DNA from: Eucalyptus grandis
Taxonomy: Eukaryota > Streptophyta > Magnoliopsida > Myrtales > Myrtaceae
NCBI RefSeq assembly: GCF_016545825.1
Contig: NC_052618.1
Coordinates: 36,216,196-36,280,195, forward strand
Direction of reading: 5' to 3'
DNA: 64,000 nucleotides
In this document: positions 43,657 through 55,792 of the stretch, in pieces
How positions within the stretch are numbered: the stretch's first letter is position 1
Layout: every line of letters starts with the position of its first letter
Position numbers and translations under genes: made by a program
The notes under the pieces: model-generated
Seen by the model: only the letters and a program-made list of their open reading frames with translations
What the model was told of the DNA's origin: nothing
Database searches by the model: none

Positions 43657-45418
43657 GTACTTTTCCCCCAATTGCCTTATTAAGTTACCCCTTCTGTCAT
43701 TGCGTTATACGTAGCTGCAATTTTGTTAAACTCACTGTCACTGGCCTAGTGAGTCGAAGACGGATTTGCTTCATGGAAAATGAAGCAATTTGAAAAATAT
43801 TTTTGGGTTAGTATCACGAAAAACTTAGACTAGCACACCAGTAATGAATTTATCCAAACTAATATTTTAACCACCAAAGATCTTAAACCGGTACACCGTA
43901 ACAAATTTACTTTTATTAGTTTTCATTAGGTTTTATCGTCAAATTATTAAGTTGAATAATATGTGATAGATAAATGGTGTATCTGGGGGCTTACTCTCGG
44001 TTTGTTTTACCAATTTGTAGTTACTTGTGATATTAATCCAATTTAATGGAAACAAATAAATGGTATATTTGTCACAAATATACTTTTTTTGAGATTTCTA
44101 GCAATCAAGAAATAAGATGGGAGGGTTCGTCTGTTGCTAACTCAATGGACCGACGACACAACATCGATCTAGTAACTACAGATTTGTAATAAAAATAGTA
44201 ATGGAATTCCAGAAAGAGAAAAGGCTTAATTAAAATCAAAGTTCGTCTACACAATTATCTTGTCATAAAAACTGGAAAAAGGAATTTGCATTGATCTCTC
44301 TTTCTGTGTGCTGTTAAAAGATCAGGGTTTAGCGGTTTGACTGCGATCGATGCAGTTCTCACCACTATCTTCCCAAGATAGTAGTAGTGCATCATGGAAG
44401 CTAAGAAACAGACGGTTAGCCAAGTCCTCTCATTAGTGAAAGGACGTCTTTCACAGACAGTACCAATACAAGTAAATGAATCTGGAGGTTTTGAATTGAT
44501 GTAAAAAAAAAGGAAAATAAGAGAAGAAGCAACCATTAGAAGACCATTCGCATCCAACCTTAATATAACTCAAGTAATTAGGTCTTTTTACTGTGGTATC
44601 TAATAAAGTCAGACAAGAAATATCGATTCGCGATGTCTATCTCATAAAAACCGGAAATAAATCCTCGAGATGAAACTCATTTACTTCCTGTTCATAAATC
44701 CTCTAGCTCCTCAAGTTAATCATCTTATTTCTTGATGCCCTATTAAACCGCATTCATCTTTTCCTAATCTCGAAAAAGAAAGAAATGTCACAATTTCGTT
44801 CTAAACCCATCAAACAACCAACAAGATGAAACCTCAGGCAAACTCACAGAAGCACCAACGGTAAACCCATCAATTTCCTACTCTCCATGGAGTTGGGCCA
44901 GGGCGCTGGGGAGCCAAGCAACGGTACCAATGTTCTAGGCCCAGCCCTTGTGGACCTAGGCTTGAGCACTAAGTATCTGGCTATAGGCCCTAAGGTTCAG
45001 GGCTTGGGTGTCAATGTCTCAGGCTCCATCTTTGTTAACTCAAGCCTAGGCACTAGGGTTATGGGCTCGGCCTCTTTGGACCCGAGCTTAGCCTCAATGG
45101 ACCCTAGTGGATTCAACTTCAACCTCTAGATTCAGCTCGCTATGAATGAGTATTGGCGTTTTCATGTCCAAGCATAGATTTTCAGATATAAAAGTCAATA
45201 TCTAGTCATATTTTGAAAAACGATTTCATATTTCTAAAAGGGGAAATTATTTTCCTAAAAGTTTCTTGTTGACTAAGAAAAACATTTTCCGCTAATTCAT
45301 TTTTTTAAAATGATCCAAAAGCAGAAAAATAAGTAAATGTTTTTCGCGAAACAAATAAAGCATTAGCCTTTAAAAATCTTCCTTCACATATAGCGATTAT
45401 ATTGATAATTTGAAGTGC
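43657..45418. other. Stretch without a recognised gene
   Basis: No further reductase exon was recognised. At 44880-45130 a segment rich in aggcctaggc / ctagggcc-type motifs translates to a low-complexity Gly/Ser/Leu frame and is probably repeat-derived. At about 45180-45365 text such as aaacattttccgctaattca and gtttttcgcgaaacaaataa resembles the arms of the Harbinger-like MITE at 42200, possibly one end of another copy. Confidence 0.4.
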
Positions 45419-45423
45419 ACATG

Positions 45424-46248
45424 TGTCGCGATCAAATTTTCAGGTGAACCACCTAGGGTTTGGCTAATGGATTACTAAGTTTAAACTTAACTCGGGCTCT
45501 CTCAAGCCCATACCAATTCACAACTTAGGTTCAAGTTCCTAACATGTAATTGATTTTTAACTAGGAGTCACCACTAATCTATTTTTTGTGGGTTGACTAG
45601 AAACTCAAGTAAAGTAACGGGAGATTTATTTTACTCCTACGAACCAGAGATTTTTCTAACGCCCTTTCAATACCTTTGATTTTTTTTTTTTTTTTTTTTT
45701 AAATTGCAAGTATCTTGAATTGTTTTTAATTTACCTCCCCTTTCAAATATGCACGAAGATCACCTATAACCTCCCAAATGCAAAATCTTTTAATTTTCCA
45801 CATTTCTTTTAGATTTCATTTGCAAAAAATAAATATCTTCCACCGATTTTATCGCCTATTGCTAAAGATAAGATTGCAATGTGATTTTCTCAAATTCCAA
45901 AATTTGTGAAGATGAGCTCGTAATCTACCCTCGATGATATTGAAAAATCCACCGTAATATCATATCAAATATCCATTTTTTACAAGATAATTTTCGGTCA
46001 CTAAAAAAAATAACGGGCTCAGGCTAATTTGCTTCCGCTATGGACTTAGTCCAACTCATCAAATCAAAGTTCAAAACTACCAATTCAAACACATTTGTCA
46101 CAAGTCCAATGCAAATGCAATAATAATAAATAAATGCACATAAAACTATATGCCATGCATTCTAATATTTTTTTTTCAGGAATAAAATTAATCCCTAATT
46201 TTTATGCAATAAATAAATAACCGAGTCACCAAAATTTAGGTGTCAATA
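45424..46248 (-). repeat. 3' LTR of the Tat-type Gypsy element
   Basis: Begins TGTCGCGATCAAATTTTCAG on plus and ends ggtgtcaata, where the terminal CA has become TA. Clearly diverged from the partner LTR. It lacks about 30 bp present in the partner near 62045-62080. Confidence 0.93.
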
Positions 46249-46261
46249 GCTGCCGCTCTTT
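46249..46261 (-). other. Polypurine tract of the Gypsy element
   Basis: AAAGAGCGGCAGC on the minus strand, directly next to the 3' LTR, a form common in Tat-branch elements. Confidence 0.7.
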
Positions 46262-46479
46262 GAAGGTGAGCTCATAGAGGTTACCTTCAAAGACAAATTG
46301 AGACCTAAATTTTGACTATGCACATGCACTAAATGATTTTTTTTTTTGTTGGAAAATGAATCTCATTTTTTTTAATGCAATTTGTATGATGCATGGAAAT
46401 GCTAATGCAAATGGTAAAGGAACCTACCTGGAATAACTTACCTTCAAGGAGGGTAGAGTAACTCAAGATAGATGGTGTT

Positions 46480-47015
46480 ACATGTCCAGTATCCGTACCT
46501 TTCTACAGTCACCCATAATAGTAACAAGGTTTTGTAAGGAGTTGCTTTCCTAGGAACCTTTCTACGGTCGTCCAATATGGCAGCAAGGTTTTGTAAGGAA
46601 ACTGTTTTCTTAGGACCCGTACCTTTTTATAGTCGCCTAAACAGGGATTTACTTTCCAAGACCCGTACCTTTCTACGGTCACCTAAACGGAGATTCACTT
46701 TCCAGGACCCGTACCTTTCTACGGTCGCCTTAACGAAAAAATTGATTTTCCAGGACCCATACCTTTCTACAGTCGCCTGAATAAGAAACTATTTTTCCAA
46801 GACCCGTACTTTTCTACAGTCGCCTGTTAGAGCAATAAATATTGTCTAGAACCCATACCTTTCTACGGTTGCCTAAACAAGAATTCACTTTCTAGGATCC
46901 GTACCTTTTTACGGCCGCCTGTTAAAGCAACAAATATTGTCTAGGATCCATACCTCTCTACGATCACCTAGCATGATGTTTTGCTTAGCTAAGACCCAAA
47001 CCTTTCTTCGGCTGC
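46480..47015 (-). repeat. 46-48-bp tandem repeat array in the Gypsy 3' region
   Basis: At least ten imperfect units containing gacccgtacctttctacggt and cgcctaaac, with start positions spaced 46-48 bp in the best-preserved part (acct at 46621, 46667, 46713, 46761). It lies between the coding remnants and the 3' LTR. Tandem repeats in this place are known for Tat/Ogre-group elements and can seed satellites. Confidence 0.9.
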
Positions 47016-47155
47016 CTTAATCAGACTAAATTTAGAGAAAAATCCTTAGGGGACAGCTTGATCGAGTCGAGTGTCGGTGCATTTGAGAAGGAATACCTGT
47101 GCAATGACAAGTATTTAAGGTATGGATAGAGATATACTTACTTGGTAACATCTCG

Positions 47156-48067
47156 TGTTGGAGAAATCTTTCGAGAATATTTTGAAGCCGACAAAACGTT
47201 TCTATCGGTCTAGTCCGGATAAATACAAACCTTCGTTTAGAGTCCGAAGACTTTCAAATCACTAGACTCAAAGCACTCAAGGCTCAAGACTCAAGACTAT
47301 TCTCATTGACAGTTTTTCTAATCTAGTGACGAAGGCAATCCAGAGCCGAAGTATTTGGTTAAGGATTTAGTCCTATCCTTTGGAGAAGATCTCTTGGCTG
47401 GATAAATATAACGGATTCTTTTATTCGTAATCAAGATCGTTTGAAGATCCGATGGTCGACGAAATATTCTTGGAAGGTTCTATTCTTGGAAACCAAGATC
47501 CTGGTTGTATGGGCGAACAAGATTGATGGGCTATCGTCAGGTTCCTTTAATAGCTCGAATGATCTTCTTGATTGATTCCGTCCAACGGGTAGATTGGAGG
47601 AATTCCTTTGGTAAGTGCCAACGGGTATGATGGCATAAAGGAGTATAAAGGAAGACATTCTAGTTGCTTTAGAAAATGATCGATAGAGAAATTCCAGTCT
47701 CGAAGCACCTTGATTATTAGTCGATACATTTTGAGCGAAATTGTATACACAAAGAGTGTCTATACTTAGTGATACCTTGAGCGAGTGTGGTAGATCATCT
47801 ACACCGAGAAATCAAGGGAGAACAACGCTGTAACATCTCTTTGTTCATAGTGGAATCCAGCCAATAGGCTGTCAGTGCAGAAGAGTGGGCGTAGACTTGA
47901 AATAAGCCGAACTACTATAAACAGCGTGTTCAATTTTCTCTTCTCTTAGTCTTACTTTGATTATTGTTTGTCTCAAATCTATCAACTATCTAGTATTGTG
48001 CAATTATCGAGAAAAATCCTTTATATACCTATTCACCCCCCTCTAGGTACTTATACTAGCTATATCA
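47156..48067 (+). repeat. 5' LTR of the Sirevirus-like element
   Basis: 912 bp. Ends cacccccctctaggtac...tatatca, followed by the PBS. Confidence 0.95.
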
Positions 48068-48069
48068 AT

Positions 48070-48081
48070 TGGTATCAGAGC
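48070..48081 (+). other. Primer-binding site
   Basis: TGGTATCAGAGC, standard initiator-Met tRNA PBS, two bases after the LTR. Confidence 0.92.
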
Positions 48082-48129
48082 TCGTGTACTCACTTTATTT
48101 GAAGTGTTTTACTTCAGAGTAAAAGATCC

Positions 48130-49800
48130 ATGGCTAGTATGCTAGCACTAGGGCTGATGGAAGGGCAAAGCAATACCAGACCACCCTACTTTGATGGAAA
48201 GGATTACAACATCTGGAAGAACAAGATGAAAGCTTTCCTACGATCAAAGGATCCTACGGAATGGGACGTTGTAGAAAAGGAATTACTCCTACATCCGCAT
48301 CGAGTCTCGAAAGAGGGAAAGAAACTGTTGAGACCGGCGGAATAACTCGGGAAGAGATAATCAAGAGACAAGCACTCGATGCAAAAGCAATTTACTCTTT
48401 ATATTGTGCTTTGTCACCAACTGAATATAACAGAATATCTTCTTGTGTTACAGCAAAAGAAGTTTGGGACAGATTACATATCACCTATGAAGGAACAGTC
48501 AGTGAAGGAAACCGAATTAACATTCTCCTCGGTCAATATGAAGCCTTCAAAATGAAACCAGGAGAATCTATAACCGACATGTTTAGTCGTTTTACAGATA
48601 TTGTCAATGGTCTTGAGAATCAAGGACAAACAATTTATGATCCCATGAAGGTAAACAAGCTATCTGCGTGGACTCTCCAAGGATTGGAATCACATAAAGA
48701 CTTCAATAAGAGAGACGCAAAGAATTATGCCACTATATGTCGACGAGCTGATTGGAACTCTTCAGTCTTATGAAGTGGAATGAATTAATGAAGACGAAGA
48801 TCCAGAAGGTAAGAAATCCATTGCATTAAAATCAAATGATGATTCTGATGATACAAATTCTGAAGATGATATGGACGATGAGGAGCTTGCTCTCATGATA
48901 AGAAGATTCAGAAAACTGAATAGAAAAGGAAGAAGGTTCAACTCAAAGAAACAAAGTTTTCAAAGACACAGACCAAGTACGTTGATGATGAGGAACCAAA
49001 CAAAGATGTAGTTTGCTTTGAATGTAAGAAAAGGGACACATCGGACTAACTGTCCTCTTCTGAAGAAGAAGAGAGGAAAAGCTGAAAAGTTTCGAAAAGC
49101 TCTCAAAGCCGAAACCTGGAGTGATACAGAGTGTGAAGAAAGTGATAATGAATATGCCAACCTATGTCTGATGGCACAATCAGACTCAGATTCTGGATCA
49201 GACTCGACTCGGTGAATTCGAGGCAAGTAATTTTAAAATTCTGTCAAAGTTTCTAAATACATTGATGAACTATGTTTTAGTCTTAAGACTTCTCTCAAAA
49301 GAATTTCCGAACTTAAAAAGGAAAACTCAACTCTAAAACAAAAGGAAAATGTTTTAGAAGAAAGAGTTAAAAGTTTAGACTTGAATGTTTCCACTCTTAA
49401 AGAAAATGAAGATAATCTTTTGAAAGAAAATGCCCTTTTAAAAACTGACTTATCAAATATTTCAAAGAAATTTTCAATAGGGTCCGAAAAACTTGAAAAA
49501 ATTCTTTCGGCTCAAAGACCTTACTTCAATAAGTCCGATCTAGGTATGACAGCGAAACAATTCCCTTGATTGATTTTCCTAAAGTAAAAGAAAGAATTAA
49601 GGAAAGACCCTCGAGAGAGGTTTACAAAAATCATTTCAAGAAAGTTTTTGTAAAGTCGTAGGTCGAAATGCCCTCAGTGTTCAAAGTGCAACAGTCCAGG
49701 ATCACTTTGAAAAAGAGTGTCCTATGATTTGGAAACCCGTTAAGAAAGTATGTGCTAATCTTTTGTTTATCTTACTAACACCAAAGGACCCAAGAAAATT
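48130..49800 (+). pseudogene. Sirevirus-like gag, broken
   Basis: Starts MASMLALGLMEGQSNTRPPY at 48130. The frame is lost near 48290 and the UBN2 core (ALDAKAIYSLYCALSPTEYN, AKEVWDRLHITYEGT, ITDMFSRFTDIVNGL) continues in a second frame, which breaks again near 48680. A zinc knuckle (VCFECKK then THRTNCPLLKKK, split by a frame change near 49030), an acidic Ser/Asp stretch (49130-49215) and a predicted coiled coil (LKENEDNLLKENALLKTDLS, 49381-49480) follow. The hallmark QRPYFNKSDLG precedes a second cysteine cluster (KCPQCSKCNSP) and KKIWVPKKA. Gag would form the particle; this copy cannot. Confidence 0.88.
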
Positions 49801-49834
49801 TGGGTACCAAAGAAAGCTTGAGACTCTCTTTTAA

Positions 49835-50044
49835 ATGCAGGTCTCCGTCAAGAAAAAGGTAAAGTGGTATCTTGACAGTGGTTGCTCAAGACACATGACA
49901 AGAGACTCAAATTGCTTCATAAAGCTTGTTCAAGTAAATGGTGGAAAAGTTTCATTTGGAGGAAACAACAAAGGAAGTATTGTGGGATTTGGAACTGTGA
50001 AAATTGGAAATCTCACAATAAGTAATGTTTCCCTAGTGGAATGA
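49835..50044 (+). pseudogene. Copia aspartic protease domain
   Basis: Contains WYLDSGCSRHMTRD with the catalytic D-S-G, and FGGNNKGSIVGFGTV downstream, as in Copia proteases that process the polyprotein. It ends in a stop after NVSLVE, where the family frame would continue. Confidence 0.85.
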
Positions 50045-50078
50045 CTCAATTACAATCTTCTCAGCATTAGCCAATTGT

Positions 50079-51413
50079 GTGATCTTGGTTTTAAGATCTT
50101 CTTTCAAGAAGGAACATGTTCGGAACCGTAAAGACTCTACTAAGTCTTTTATGGGTCGAAGACATGGAAATATCTATCTTACGGATGTGAAATCAAATGA
50201 ATCGCAATGCCTAATCTCAATTCAAGACGAAGCAAGCTTATGGCACAGAAAGCTTGGTCATGTCAACATGAAGCAATTAGCCAAAATCTCATCAAAGCAG
50301 CTTGTTCGAGGTCTACCCAAATTACCATACCAAAAGATTGATCCATGCACTCCATGTATTCTGGGAAAGTAGGTAAGAAATTCATTTAAGCCAATAAATC
50401 ATGTCTCTACTAATCATGTACTACAGTTGCTGCATATGGATATCTTCGGACCAACCAAAACCCAGAGCATTGGAGGTAAGAAATATTGCCTAGTAATTGT
50501 GGACGATTACTCTCGCTTTACTTGGGTATATTTCCTTGCAAGTAAGTCCGAAACCTTCTCGTATTTTGAAAAATTTGCTAAAAAGGTTCAAAATGAAAAA
50601 GGATGTGTTATCTCAAGTATAAGAACAGATCATGGAAGTGAATTTGAAAATCAAGATTTTACAAAATTTTATGATGAATCTGGCTTTAAGCATGTGTTCT
50701 CCTCTCCATATACTCCTCAGCAAAATGGAGTTGTGGAAAGAAAGAATAGATCTCTTCAAGAAATGGCTAGAACTCTTTTAATTGAAAGTAAGATTTCTTC
50801 ACGATTTTTGAAGTCAATTTGTTTCAACAAAGCATGCTATATCATCAATAGAGTCTTCTTAAGACCTATTCTAGAGAAAACCCCTTATGAGTTATTCAAA
50901 GATAAGAAGCCTATTGTTTCATACTTTCATGTATTCAGTTGCAAATGCTTTATATTGAAAAATGCAAAAGATCGAGTTGGTAAGTTTGAAGAAAGATCAC
51001 ATGAAGGCATCTTCCTTGGATATTCTACATCAAGCAAAGCCTACAGAGTCTATAACAAGAAGAGCCGATCGTGGAGGAGTCAATGAATGTCAAATTTCAA
51101 GACTCTACGCAAGATGAATCCAAATCAGACTCATCATGAAGAGTCTGAACCTGCTCCAGACCCTCCAAAGCTTACAACTCAAGAAGAATCTCAGACTCTA
51201 GAAGACCAACATCAAGCTGTTCGTGAAGATTCAAATAAAGAAAGAGATCATCAACCAGACAAATCAACCAGTAACTGGAAGCATAAGTCCAGTCATCCCA
51301 AAGATCTCATTATCGGCGAAATTAATAAAGGAATTCGCACCAGATCCAAAAGGCGTGAAGAGTCTAGTGCTGTGGCTCTCATTTCTGAAATTGAACCAAA
51401 GAGCATAGAATAA
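50079..51413 (+). pseudogene. Copia integrase (zinc module, core, tail), broken
   Basis: The HHCC module is present (LWHRKLGHVNMKQLAKI, CTPCILGK; 50230-50372) and then a stop at 50370. The core starts in a new frame (HMDIFGPTKTQSIGGKKY, VDDYSRFTWVYF, IRTDHGSEFENQ, TPQQNGVVERKNRS; 50427-51086), keeping the D, D and E residues. The tail ends in a stop at 51084. A polar linker rich in Glu/Ser/Pro (51087-51413) leads toward RT. Integrase inserts the cDNA into host DNA; the reading is interrupted in at least two places here. Confidence 0.88.
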
Positions 51414-51416
51414 GCT

Positions 51417-52870
51417 TTATCTGATGAAAGCTGGATTGAAGCTATGCAAGAAGAGCTCAGACAGTTCAACATTAATGATGTCTGGGAATTGACATCTAAA
51501 CCAAAAGGTAAAACTGTTATTGGAGCTAAATGGGTGTTCAGGAACAAGATGAATGAGAAAGGAAGAGTCGTACGAAACAAAGCAAGACTCGTGGCCAAGG
51601 GATATACGCAAGAAGAATGAATAGACTATTATGAGACTTACGCACCAGTAGCAAGGTTAGAAGCTATTCGACTATTACTTGCGTTTGCTTGTTATAAAAA
51701 TTTCAGGTTATTCCAAATGGATGTCAAAAGTGCCTTCCTAAATGGATTTATCCATGAGGAAGTTTATGTGGAACAACCACCAGGGTTTGAAGACCCAAAC
51801 AAGCCAGACTCAGTCTTTAGGCTGAAAAAGGCCTTGTATGGTTTAAAGCAAGCACCTCGAGCTTGGTACGACAAACTAAGTAAGTTCTTAATACATAATG
51901 GTTTTGTCAAAGGTAAAGTAGATACTACTTTATTTATCAAAAAGGAAAACAAAAGTTTTTTACTTGTTCAAATATATGTGGATGATATTATTTTTGGATC
52001 ATCTAATGAAAGTCTCAGTGCAAGAAATTTTCTAAATCTATGCGGGACGAGTTTGAAATGAGTATGATGGGAGAGTTAACATTCTTTCTTGGTCTTCAAG
52101 TAAAACAATTGAAGGAAGGAACTTTTATTTATCAAGAAAAATATGCTAATGATCTTGTCAAAAAGTTTTGACTGGAAAAGTGCAAAAAAGACCGACATAC
52201 CGATGTCAAGTTCTTTGAAGATAGACAAAGATGAAGAAGGGAAGAAAGTTGATCAAAAGCTATACAGGAGCATCATTGGTTCACTTCTTTATCTTACGTT
52301 TCTAGACCCGACATTTTGTTGAGTGTTTGCATCCGTGCTAGGTTTCAATCGGATCCTAGAAAATCCCATCTCGGTCTTTGCGAAACGTATTATTAAATAC
52401 GTTGCTTCATCTTCAAGAATCGGTCTTTGGTATCCTAAGAAGGAGACTTTAATCTTCGGGATATTCGAGACGCAGATCCGGCCGGTTGCAGAGTTGATAG
52501 AAAGAGCACTTTGGGAACTTGCCGGTTGCTTGGAACGGGGACGGTGTCTTGGTTTTCAAGGAAACAAAGCACGTGGCTCTCTCAACAACGAAGCGAGTAT
52601 GTAGCTCTTGGAAGTTGCTGTTCGCAAATTCTATGGATAAAACAACAGCTACAAGACTTTGAAATTGAAGACTCATGCACGAGAGATTAGATGTGACAAC
52701 ACCGGCGCAACCAATCTCACTAAAAATCCAATCCTTCACTCAAGAGCAAAGCATATAGAGATTCGACATCATTTCATTAGAGATCATGTTCAAAATGGAG
52801 AAATCTCGATTCAATTTGTTGATTCAAAAATCAACTAGCGGATATATTCACAAAGCCTTTGGAGAAAAAT
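51417..52870 (+). pseudogene. Copia reverse transcriptase and RNase H, broken
   Basis: RT begins around DESWIEAMQEELRQFNINDV and VIGAKWVFRNK, has an in-frame stop after KGYTQEE (about 51618), then continues with MDVKSAFLNGFIHEEVYVEQ, LYGLKQAPRAWYDKL and the catalytic YVDDI motif (51717-52061). The rest (GELTFFLGLQVKQL) and RNase H (SRPDILLS, SEYVALGSC, CDNTGATNLT, HIEIRHHFIRDH; to about 52830) are in several frames with stops. Both enzymes make cDNA in the particle. No continuous frame remains. Confidence 0.88.
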
Positions 52871-53252
52871 CAATTCGATTTTATCCGTTCCGGACTCAAC
52901 ATTTTGAAGCTTGAGGAAGTTAAAGTCTAGAGACTCTCCAACCCTCGACTCGGGCATTCATGGCTATAGGCGTAAGTTGTTATTATATTCAATCTCGAAA
53001 AGGTACGATCATTAGTTCGGTTAATTTATAATTTCCGTGAAAAACTGAATCTTGTCTTTTCAAAAAGATTAACTCCTATTTGGCAGTTATCGATTTTAAA
53101 AAGAGGCGTCTGTTCATTTTCCTTTGTGCCAATTGGTTTTTCCTTTTTAAACTGAGTTATATATATACAGTTTTCCTCGCTTAAACTTCAAAACCCTAAA
53201 AAGGCATTCTCCTCCCAATCATGTCTTTACTTCGTGTATATCTTCGAGAAAG

Positions 53253-55439
53253 TTGTCATCTTTTCTTGGGAAAGCGAGTAAAGGAATCTTTCAACGACAA
53301 GGAAGGATGTCTTCTTCGAGAAAGTCTTCAAGAATCGCGAACAGGGGACCACAGAGAATGAGGGAGGGGCCTACCCATTTCGATCTCACCGAAGAGGAAG
53401 ATTTACCGAGTCAGCAACAGAGCCCGATTCACTCTCCACCACGTCACTCTTCATCATCTACCCCACAAGGTGCGGGTCAACAACCGGAGGAAGAAATAAT
53501 CGAGGACCGAGACCACTCGTAAGAGTCCAAAACCCTCTTTTATTTACAAGCTCTATCGTGCGTTGAAGAACATTGAGACTCGCTGAACTATATAGATGAT
53601 TTCCTTAAAGATAAAAATTATGGGAATGAGTATATATTTTTGCGACGAATGGAGGATTTGGGAATTGCTCCCAAAGGAAAGGCCGAGGAAGCACTTGCGA
53701 ACATTCCAAGTGACCCTCGTGTATCGGGACCGAATCCGGCGACGGGAACGATGATGATAAAATGTTCAGGTGAATTTCAACCTAGAATGGGTGTTGCTAC
53801 GAAGGTGAAGGGAAAAAGGATGGATTTGTTTAAATCGAAGGAACAGGAGAATTTGTTCTTGTTGTTGAAACGAGGGGTGATAAACCCTAGGAGTGTTGAT
53901 TTCGATTTCTTGGATGCCATTAATGTGAACTTAAGGGAGAAGTTCCATCTGCTTCAACTTGAGCAATTTTGCTCCGATACCATGAGACGGTTATGCGCAA
54001 TTGACAGCATACTTCTATTCGAATCTTAGCTTTTAGATGCGAATAGAATATCCTTCAGTGTTCGAGACCAAGTCTATAAGGTAGATGTGGACATGTTGGC
54101 AGACATAATTGGAGTTGAAAGAGGACGATATAAACCAATCAAGGTTTCAATCACTCGTACCACACTGGAACTTGTCAAAGACAGGAGTACGAAGGAAGAG
54201 TTACATACTCAAGAATGCATGCCATCAACATCTTGCTTCACAAAATTGTGATCAAGCGTATCGGGCTAAAGTCTACATCCAAGGCTGACGTGTCTAACTC
54301 CAAGGCGAAATTGATGTACGCGATCAATTCAGGAAAGAAGTTCTCTCTCCCTCACACCATTCTTTTTCACATGTACAGAGCAATGGTGAAGGACAAGGGC
54401 CAATTGCCTTATCCAGATCTTGTGACCAAGATCTTCAGACACTTGAACATTGAACCTCCACATACTCTTTGTGTCCGACCATGCAACAAAATGGTGGTGG
54501 TTTGAAAATGCTGACAAAAATGCGTTTGAAAGAGCTTAATAAGGTAATGGAGAAGTTCAAAGTGAAGACTCCAGCATCTTCTGCATCAAAGAGAAAAGGG
54601 AAGGAGCCCATGGGTGCTCCATCCAAAAAGATAAGAACTCTTATCTTGGAGGATGAAGATGAAGAGGAAGATCTCACTATCTCTGCATTGAAAAGGACCG
54701 CACGTTCGCCTGAATCAACGAACGACGGAAGAAAGGAAAAGAAGCGAGAGGAAAAGAACAGAGAGAAGAAGAGAGACAAGCAAAGAACAGAGAAGCGAGA
54801 GGAGCAACAAGAGAAAGAGAAAGAAGACGAAGAGAAAGAAGCTGAAGAAGAAGGAGAAACAGTAAAAGAAAAGTCTGCAGATGAAGCCGCAGAGAAAGGG
54901 AATCAAGACGCTGAAGAGCATGACCATCACTCTTCCCCAATTGAGGTCCTAGAGACAGGGGGAGATGGCGAGCAAGGAAGGACTACACCACATGCTGTCA
55001 ACAGTGAAGGTGTGAGTCGCTCACCAGCAAATCCAGAAGATTTTCAGGCTTCTCAAATGCCTGAGGAAGGACATGATACGTCAACACCAAATCTGCTCGA
55101 TTACACCGAAGTTCCATCGTCTGCCTTCACTCCATCCGAAAGAGCAAATGCGAGCACACAGACGGACAATACAGCAGATTTTCGTCATATCCTTGATGTT
55201 CTTCTGCAAATGCAGGGTCAAATATATGCTCTGGACTATGAACTTCAAGTCCTGAAGAATGCTGGACAAGCATCTTACGTTACCACTGGCGAGATCAAAT
55301 GAAAGACCTCGCTCTTCAAATTCAAGCCAATGCCAAAGGAGAAGAGGTGGCTCATCTACGGGAAGACTTGAAGAGGCTGGCAGGCATTGTCCAGTCGATG
55401 GGAGATTTCCAGATTGTGCGCGTTCCCAACCAGACTTGA
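53253..55439 (+). pseudogene. Extra 3' frame of the Sirevirus-like element (env-position ORF), broken
   Basis: Located between RNase H and the PPT, where Sireviruses carry an additional gene often called env-like. Four parts in different frames: a basic/Ser-rich start with SRKSSRIANRGPQRM (53253-53522), GIAPKGKAEEAL and NLREKFHLLQLEQF (53640-54029), KLMYAINSGKKFSLPHTILF with LPYPDLVTKIFRHLN (54215-54505), and a long charged Glu/Lys-rich coiled-coil region (54469-55302). The last part ends in a short frame 55299-55439 overlapping by ATGA. The middle part resembles the 'putative plant transposon protein' domain of such ORFs. No obvious signal peptide or membrane segment is seen. Function unknown. 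Confidence 0.75.
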
Positions 55440-55779
55440 CTCTTTTCTCACCTTTTTAATGTTGACAAAAAGGGGGAGAAGCAATTTGAACTCTTTAAAC
55501 TCTTTAAACTTTGACTTTAAATTTCTTTTGTGTGTTTGAATATTTGAGTATGACTTGGGTGTGAACTTGAATTTGACTGACTTGTGTGTGGATTTTGATG
55601 TTTGACTATTTGCATTTATATCAAGTGTTGTTGTATGGTCTTACTCATGAAAGACTAACCGATTTTCTGTGGATGCGAGTCTCGGTTGATTTATTAATCT
55701 TTATGAGATAGCCATATTGCTTGAGTAATGTTTTGCGGGTCAAAGTTGTTCAAATCTACAGGAAAGTTTTGTCACCATC

Positions 55780-55791
55780 AAAAAGGGGAGA
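55780..55791 (+). other. Polypurine tract
   Basis: AAAAAGGGGAGA, adjacent to the 3' LTR. Confidence 0.9.
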
Positions 55792-55792
55792 T

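Noticed and set aside
44887..45129. 80-codon plus-strand frame (MELGQGAGEPSNG start)
   Set aside because: Translates a run of aggcctaggc/ctagggcc-type repeats. Low complexity, no promoter or splice context, probably repeat-derived.
46480..47015. Regular repeat array considered as a CRISPR-like array
   Set aside because: Units are contiguous and imperfect, without unique spacers, and lie inside a plant retrotransposon.
54435..54940. Antisense Leu/Phe/Ser-rich frames suggesting membrane proteins
   Set aside because: They are the complement of the Glu/Lys-rich coiled-coil part of the Sirevirus-like 3' frame; hydrophobicity is an artefact of reading the opposite strand.
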